This document shows, piece after piece, positions 59,005 through 64,000 of a stretch of DNA of 64,000 bases; positions within the stretch are counted from its first letter, which is position 1, and each line of letters opens with the position of its first letter. The notes under the pieces are model-generated. The model was given only the letters and a program-made list of their open reading frames with translations, was not told the origin of the DNA and did not search any database. This DNA comes from Batillaria attramentaria (Eukaryota; Mollusca; Gastropoda; Batillariidae): contig JACVVK020000452.1 of assembly GCA_018292915.2 (NCBI GenBank), forward strand, positions 233,501 to 297,500, written 5' to 3'. A program made the translations under genes and the position numbers.

Positions 59005-59039
59005 ATTGCTTTGTGTGACATGAAGTCACACAAAGCAAT
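59005..59039. other. Perfect 15-bp inverted repeat, 5-nt loop
   Basis: ATTGCTTTGTGTGAC, loop ATGAA, GTCACACAAAGCAAT. TGACATGAAGTCA is repeated again at 59039-59051. It lies 72 bp beyond the fold-back element; no terminator-like T run. Confidence 0.85.
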
Positions 59040-59065
59040 GACATGAAGTCATCCAGTCCCTGTCA

Positions 59066-59135
59066 CAGCACCCGCTGAGGTCTGCGTGACCTGAGAAGCT
59101 AAGTAAGTTGTGGGCTGGAACGGAATGCAGTGACT
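59066..59135 (+). other. Weak 5S-rRNA-like segment
   Basis: CACCCGCTGAGGTCTGCGTGA, CCTGAGAAGCTAAGTAAG and GTGGGCTGG lie in the same order as the central part of 5S rRNA (GTCTGATCTCGGAAGCTAAGC, GGGCCTGG). Similarity is partial and may be chance or a 5S-derived SINE head. Confidence 0.25.
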
Positions 59136-59227
59136 GTTACCCAATATCACCCAACCATTTCCCCCACTCGTTTGGATGACGATTTGTAACGGAACCAAGT
59201 GGAGCATGTCGGTTATGGTCACGTGAG

Positions 59228-59228
59228 G

Positions 59229-59267
<39 letters not shown>

Positions 59268-59335
59268 GGGGGGTGTTTGCGTTTGCGTTTGTATGTAAGC
59301 GTAAGAGAGAGGAGGAGAGAGAGAGAGAGAGAGTG
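59228..59335. repeat. GT and GA microsatellites
   Basis: (GT)18, G9, TTTGCG repeats and (GA)n. Confidence 0.93.
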
Positions 59336-59420
59336 GGCTTGCGGCACGGCCCGTAGCTAAGCCGGTAGGAGAATTTTAATTTTCGCCCATTCACAGAGCC
59401 GGTAGGACGGTAATGCCTCG

Positions 59421-59512
59421 CATTCAGAGCTCTACTCATCATGACTGTTTCGAGAGTACAAGCGCACGCACAAGCCATAAGCTGTTCTTAAACATGAGCT
59501 GGCTTCTTTTAA
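59421..59512 (-). repeat. Dispersed repeat F, partial copy
   Basis: CAGAGCTCTACTCATCATGA, TTTCGAGAGTACAAGCGCA and TTCTTAAACATGAGCTGG align with the outer part of repeat F. Confidence 0.5.
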
Positions 59513-59699
59513 GGCTTCTACACATGGGAAATCGCGCATTCCGGCTGAACATGTAAAATGGTGGAAATGAGAATGAAGAGAAGTTCGTTGGCGCTTGTAA
59601 AGTCAACAAATACTTATCACCATTGGTTGTATCTTGTACCGTCTGACCTTTCACCGCCTCCTCCCCCCCCCCCCCCCCCCCGACCTCCTCCCCCACCTG

Positions 59700-59840
59700 G
59701 GGAGACCGTGATGGTAGAGCGTCGGACTTTCAATGCGAGCCAAATATTTGGCTGGCCTTTTTCTTGTTGCCCTCCGTATTTGATAATCACCCTTACGTGG
59801 TGAAAAAGGACGTTAAACTCCCAAACACCCACGCACCCCC
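59700..59840 (+). mobile_element. SINE-A with internal deletion
   Basis: The head keeps TGATGGTAGAGCGTCGGACT but jumps from CAATGCGAG to CCAAATATTTGGC, losing the B-box. Body and tail are intact. C runs precede it. Confidence 0.85.
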
Positions 59841-60766
59841 ACCTGCATCCCCATCCCATAAAGAAACAGGGAGGACATCAAACCTACTAGATCCCCCCCC
59901 CCCCCCAAAAAAAAAAACCAAAAAACTGACAGCACACACAATCACAGATGTCCTCATTTCTTCCAGAACAAACGGCCGCTTTCACAGCCGTACGTGGCTG
60001 GGCAGGCAGATCCCTCGCTGGGCATGCGCATTTAAACTGTCTGCTGCATTTCCCACCGACTCATCCTCCCGCAAGAGGACGTAACTCACTCGAATTTTCC
60101 GGCTCTCTTGATTTTTGGCACGCACTTTTTGGCGGTATGTCGGGCGACCGTGTTAGCAGGGACCATCTTCTAATATCTGTCTGACGCTCAACAATCAGCC
60201 AGGGACATCAATGTGTCAGTGTGCCACATAAAAATGTCCCCGGATGACAGGGAGAGCGGCCGCCTGCAGGAAGAGCAACAGGAAGTGGCTGATAATTTCT
60301 CTCCCCCTTGATTTCGCGTACTTTGTCTTTTTCCTTTTTTCCCTTTTGCTGGTCGCCGGCCGGGACAGTTTGATTTATCTGTTGCGCAGCCAAAGAAAAA
60401 AAAAAAAAAAAAAAGAGAGAGAGAAAAAAGGAAAGAAGAAGGCAAAAAGAAAAAGAAAAACAAAAGCCGGTGTTTTCCGTTGTGCAGTTTTTGATGGACA
60501 AGACGCGTCTGAAGTCGTCAACAGAATCTTGCATGTGCAGTGACAGCTTTGTTTAGCAGAATGTTGCGCATCGGACGTGTCATGGTTTTGCGAACCCCCA
60601 CTCCATAACAGTCTTCCCCTGTCTGTCTGTCTGCCTGTCCCGTCAGTCAATCTTTTTTTTATGTTATTGTGTTTCAAGTGCGTAGTATTGAGAAGAGATT
60701 TGAAAGCTGGACTTGCACGCCTACTATATGATCCTAGGGTGAAAAAGTCTCAGTCAGTCAGTCAGC

Positions 60767-60772
<6 letters not shown>
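59841..60772. other. Mostly unique stretch
   Basis: C/A run at 59892-59923 and an A/GA-rich block at 60394-60465. No gene recognised. Confidence 0.4.
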
Positions 60773-60813
<41 letters not shown>

Positions 60814-60842
60814 CAGTTGGGGGAAGAGGGGGGGGGGAGGTA
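60773..60842. repeat. GT microsatellite
   Basis: (GT)n then a G-rich run. Confidence 0.95.
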
Positions 60843-61062
60843 GGTGCAGCAAGTAAAAGTACTTCAGTAAGATCGTAACTACTTGTTGTTGAAAACTGTC
60901 TGAATTGCATAAGCAAAACTGACCATTTCAGGACCCCTGTCCAAGATTAAGCCGTAGGATGAGGGCGCACGTATTCTAAGTTCCTACACCACCATCCACA
61001 AGGGAATATGGTGGGATTTTCCTTACCATATCGAGTCAAATCCATGTCCAGACTCGTTTACA

Positions 61063-61355
61063 GTGCCTGTCTCGCCTTCGTGTACACACGCACGCACATA
61101 CATCAAGTGTGCACGCAAAAAATCCCATTTTCATCTTTCGATGAAGAGAAGGCTGTGGCCGGTGTCGTAGTAAACAGAAATACTGTCGCACGCACCAGAG
61201 TGAATAGCAGGGTGGAGGTTTGCACAAAAAGTAGAGCTTAGCGGCAGCAGGCTTTCACTGCTTCGTCCTCCAGCCCTGCGGCGCCGTGAGCATTTCAGCA
61301 GAGACGGATATGTACGCCGAGGAGGTCTACCATACCATACCATACCATACCATAC
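61063..61355 (+). repeat. Dispersed repeat E, copy 2
   Basis: Same start (GTGCCTGTCTC) and order as 39801-40095. The tail is a clean (CATAC)5. Roughly nine in ten bases match by eye. Confidence 0.78.
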
Positions 61356-61432
61356 AAATACGACACAACCGGCTTGAAACTCTCACGCAGCTCCCCATGG
61401 TAACTAGGCTTCACAGAAGCACTAAACTTCTG

Positions 61433-61500
61433 AAGCCAGCTTATGTACTGGAAGAACAGTTGCGTGTGAGTGAGCCAATGCGCTTGAAATACAGTAGTCT
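61433..61500 (+). repeat. Dispersed repeat F, partial copy
   Basis: AGCTTATGTACTGGAAGAAC and GTGAGTGAGCCAATGCGC align with the start of repeat F at 45895-45935. Confidence 0.5.
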
Positions 61501-62412
61501 GTCCGTAAAGTTGTGAATGCAAAATGCTGCCGCTGCACGCCATGCAAGCGAAAATTCAAATTCCTCTACTCAAAGATTGCCTGCAACACTACCTAACTCT
61601 TCGATATTCGCGTCGGGTAAAGCTTATTGTTGGCTGCCACTGAGATGATGCCACTGTGTAGTTTTACCTAAAAAAAAAAAAAAAAAAAAAAGCGACAAAC
61701 TGATTGTTCGGGCGCCCAGTTTTCACATAGCTGGTAGCCCAAATGGCTACTGGAGTCCCTACACTTTCGGTCCTCCCTCAGGGGTCTCCGAACCCACGTA
61801 CTTTCATCGTAACTGCATCGTCGGCCTTATCCACTGTAGTAAGACTTAGTCTTCGCGCGGAACTGCTGTTGAGACTACCAAGAAATATTGGGGACAGTTA
61901 TAGACCATCTTCACCCAGATTTCGCCCTTGCGACCTGCTGTGTGGTCGGTGTAAAAGCTCGGGGGTTTTAATGCTCCCAGACAAACACAAGGGGTACATA
62001 CGAATTTTCAGTGAGTGACGGACAAGTAGTCTCGATCAAGTCTGGATCATAAATCTAGACATTCGGCCAGCCTGAAGGCTTGTTGGCGGGTGTTCGCTGC
62101 GATAGCTCTTCAGACAAGTAGATTAATTCTGGAAACACTCGAATCAACACGGCCGTATAAAATGTTACCCCGTTAGACACGTTCAATTACGACGGAGTAG
62201 ACTCTGTTGACAGCGTGAATGTTGTTGCAACTTGATGGTTTTAAAACGTCAGTTTGGGTTCAGCGAAATCTGTGCGTACATCTGACGCAAACCTATGATT
62301 TATTAGGTTCTTGGAAACTGAAATAAACGTATTGGAAGTGAAAAGTCTGTACGAGCATGGTCTCTATTCTGGATGATACTATTTCCAGGGGACCTTGCAA
62401 TGACCTGCACTG
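61501..62412. other. Unique stretch
   Basis: A21 near 61672-61692. A 91-codon frame at 61743-62018 has no family resemblance. Confidence 0.35.
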
Positions 62413-62687
62413 GGCCCGTATGTAAAAGTCGAGGTTAATTTAACCCACGGCTACGGGCCTAACCCAGCCTAGGACAAAAGAAACCCAAAAGGAAAATTAA
62501 ATTTAAAAAAAAGGAAGCGAAGAAAGTAAGAAAAAAATCCTTCTATAACAGTTTAGTCACCTTGCTGGAATGGGCCCGCTTCTTGATTTAAAAAAACAAA
62601 ACAAAACAAAAAACCTTTAGCTAGTTTAGTTCGAGGTTAGACTCTAGCCCGTGGCAAAAAGCCTTAACCTCGACTAGTACATATGCA
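62413..62687 (-). mobile_element. MITE-D, complete copy 3
   Basis: Left GGCCCGTATGTAAAAGTCGA. The right end is decayed (TCGACTAGTACATATGCA). CTG lies before and CAG after (62688-62690). Same internal order as copy 2. Confidence 0.78.
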
Positions 62688-62964
62688 CAGGTTACTAAGT
62701 GCACATCTTAGGGTGACTTTCACTCTACACGTGATGAGCTGGTCATCTGGGGTTAAGCTCTGAGCTTACGCGAAGTCATGCAGTTACAGGCTTCTATATT
62801 TGGAAAAATGGGTTGGGTTGTTTCTGTTAGCTGGACATGATGGTGGACGATGCTTGAAGACGCTATTGCTACCACTACTAAGAGGGGGAGCCGAGATAGC
62901 CGAAAGGTCCGCTGAGAATGGAAACTGTCTGGGCAGAGGCTTTTTCCACCGCCGGCGTGGCATT

Positions 62965-63069
62965 GTAATAATAATAATAATAATGATAATAATGAATTGT
63001 ACTTATACAGCGCAAAATTCTCACAAAGTGACTCAATGCGCATACTCCCGCACTCATACCAACAAATAT

Positions 63070-63109
<40 letters not shown>

Positions 63110-63315
63110 CAGCTGAATCAGGAGGAGGTAAGTGGGCCTAGTCGAAAGCCAGCCGGAACAGATGCGTTTTCAAGTCAGACTTGAAACGATCAATGGCCGA
63201 CTGGTCTTGCAGGCCGGTAGGTAGTGAGTTCCAGAGTGATGGGACAGCAAAGCTAAACGCGCGCTCGCCGACTATTTTGAGGTTTCGACGAGGAACTTTC
63301 AATATTTGTTTTTAA
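62965..63315 (-). repeat. Repeat L2, (ATT)n-tailed
   Basis: (AATAAT)n at 62965-62993, then TTGTACTTATACAGCGCAAA, a CA array (63069-63107), and a longer body including CAGACTTGAAACGATCAATG and GAGTTCCAGAGTGATGGGAC. The ATT end with GCGC inverted motifs resembles SINE-B and repeat L. A 24-bp SINE-A-head-like GGGGAGCCGAGATAGCCGAA sits upstream at 62885. Confidence 0.5.
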
Positions 63316-63642
63316 ATACTACTTGTTGCTTTGATACCATACAGTCGTCCTCAGCGCTTTTATATGCTCAATACCTTCGACCAGATTGCAGGCACTTCGC
63401 CGCAACAAAAAAGAGAACATTCTGAAGGGTACGAGCAGGTACCTGGAGATTTACAACCAAGTGTGATATACTGGCGAAGAGCCCTTGATGAAGCAGAGGA
63501 CACGGTCGGTCAAGAGGAGCTCCAGTTGATCGTAAAACTAAGCCTACAGTTAATTTTCTCACAGCGACATCGTCGCCGTTTAATTTTCTTGACTATTCTT
63601 GGTGTCCGGTAAATATGGGTAAGCATCTCTCTCTCTCTCTCT

Positions 63643-64000
63643 CATCAGGCGTGTGGTCCTGATGCAATTAACATTAACATCCTTAAGTTGTCACTACCCT
63701 ACATTGTGGAATCACTCACATATATTTATAATCTGTCACTCCAACACAGTATATTTCCAGACGAACTCAAGAAAGCCAAAGTAGTGCCTATTCCGAAAAG
63801 TAAAGATCTCCACAATCTCAGTGACTACCGTCCGATTTCAGTTTTATCAGTCCTGTCCAAACCACTGGAAAGACATATCCATAACCACATGCTCAGTTTC
63901 CTAGAAAAACAACATCTTTTGAATCCGCTCCAATCTGGTTTCCGCCCTCAACATTCGTGCCACACCGCACTTGTCCGCATCGTCGACACTTGGCTATCTG
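63643..64000 (+). CDS. Non-LTR retrotransposon reverse transcriptase, partial
   Basis: An open frame (codon phase fixed by GCG at 63649) running off the window. It reads ACGPDAININILKLSLPYIV, then KKAKVVPIPKSKDLHNLSDY, RPISVLSVLSKPLERHI, LNPLQSGFRPQHSCHTALVR and VDTWLS. These are the N-terminal fingers motifs (blocks 0-2) of LINE-type RT: K-x-A-x-V-x-P-I-P-K, Y-R-P-I-S-V-L and the Q-S-G-F-R-P block. The catalytic YADD lies beyond 64000. Upstream, (CT)n ATCAG abuts the frame with no start codon or endonuclease domain, so the element is 5'-truncated or continues differently. Clade not decided. Confidence 0.85.

Noticed and set aside
63601..63650. Intron ending at (CT)n ATCAG before the RT frame
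   Set aside because: A donor at GTAAGC 63619 would leave a 30-nt intron; LINE RTs rarely have introns, so 5' truncation is simpler.

Overview
The window looks like nuclear DNA from an invertebrate animal, most likely a mollusc and probably a gastropod. The organism is inferred, not shown. The evidence is very long CA/GT and CT/GA microsatellites every 1-2 kb, several tRNA-derived SINE families with intact A/B-box-like heads, intron-containing gene structure, and almost no protein-coding content. Most long open frames are microsatellites read through (poly VC, TH, RE, SL) or SINE/MITE sequence.

Genes. Only one locus can be assigned to a protein family: a minus-strand 3CxxC zinc-finger protein of the receptor-transporting-protein (RTP) type. 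It has two exons at 4665-4522 and 762-592, separated by a 3.76 kb intron with good splice sites. A CxxC knuckle is assembled across the splice junction. Exon 1 carries a one-base frame break. At 24182-24241 (+) there is a plausible first coding exon (ATG in a CAAGATGGCGG context, 20 codons, GTAAGT donor) whose partner exons I could not find. At the right edge (63643-64000, +) a non-LTR retrotransposon reverse transcriptase frame runs out of the window. A 110-codon anonymous frame at 54192-54521 is listed with low confidence.

Mobile DNA. SINE-A is a tRNA-headed element of about 170 bp ending in CCCAAACACCCACC, with 17 full or partial copies; six have target-site duplications of 12-15 bp or are interrupted by a later insertion. 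SINE-B is about 400 bp with a tRNA-like head, a terminal GGCGCTTT hairpin and an (ATT)n tail, in 4 copies. SINE-C is about 480 bp with a tRNA-Val-like head and a poly(A) tail, in 3 copies plus a fragment. There is a 277-291 bp terminal-inverted-repeat MITE flanked by CWG (3 full copies and a fragment), a 410 bp fold-back element with arms above 110 bp (2 copies), and several unnamed dispersed repeats (E, F, G, H, I, K, L). One SINE-B sits inside a SINE-A, and SINEs have landed in two different minisatellites.

Tandem repeats. Besides the microsatellites there are a 32-bp minisatellite at two loci with shared flanks, a 16-bp TAGTCCTACGTGT-type minisatellite whose orientation flips, a ~17-bp ACCAATCACTCA minisatellite, a 73-bp triplicate, and several older tandem duplications.

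Layout. 1-5 kb: RTP-like gene with a repeat-filled intron. 5-24 kb: microsatellites, SINEs and MITEs in otherwise featureless DNA. 24.2 kb: candidate first exon. 25-49 kb: SINE/SSR-rich intergenic or intronic DNA. 49-57 kb: minisatellite-rich zone. 57-64 kb: SINE-C, fold-back element, repeat E, MITE, then the LINE fragment. The most interesting pattern is that CT microsatellites repeatedly start just downstream of AATAAA in recurring hairpin-bearing 3'-end modules. I found no clearly new functional system.
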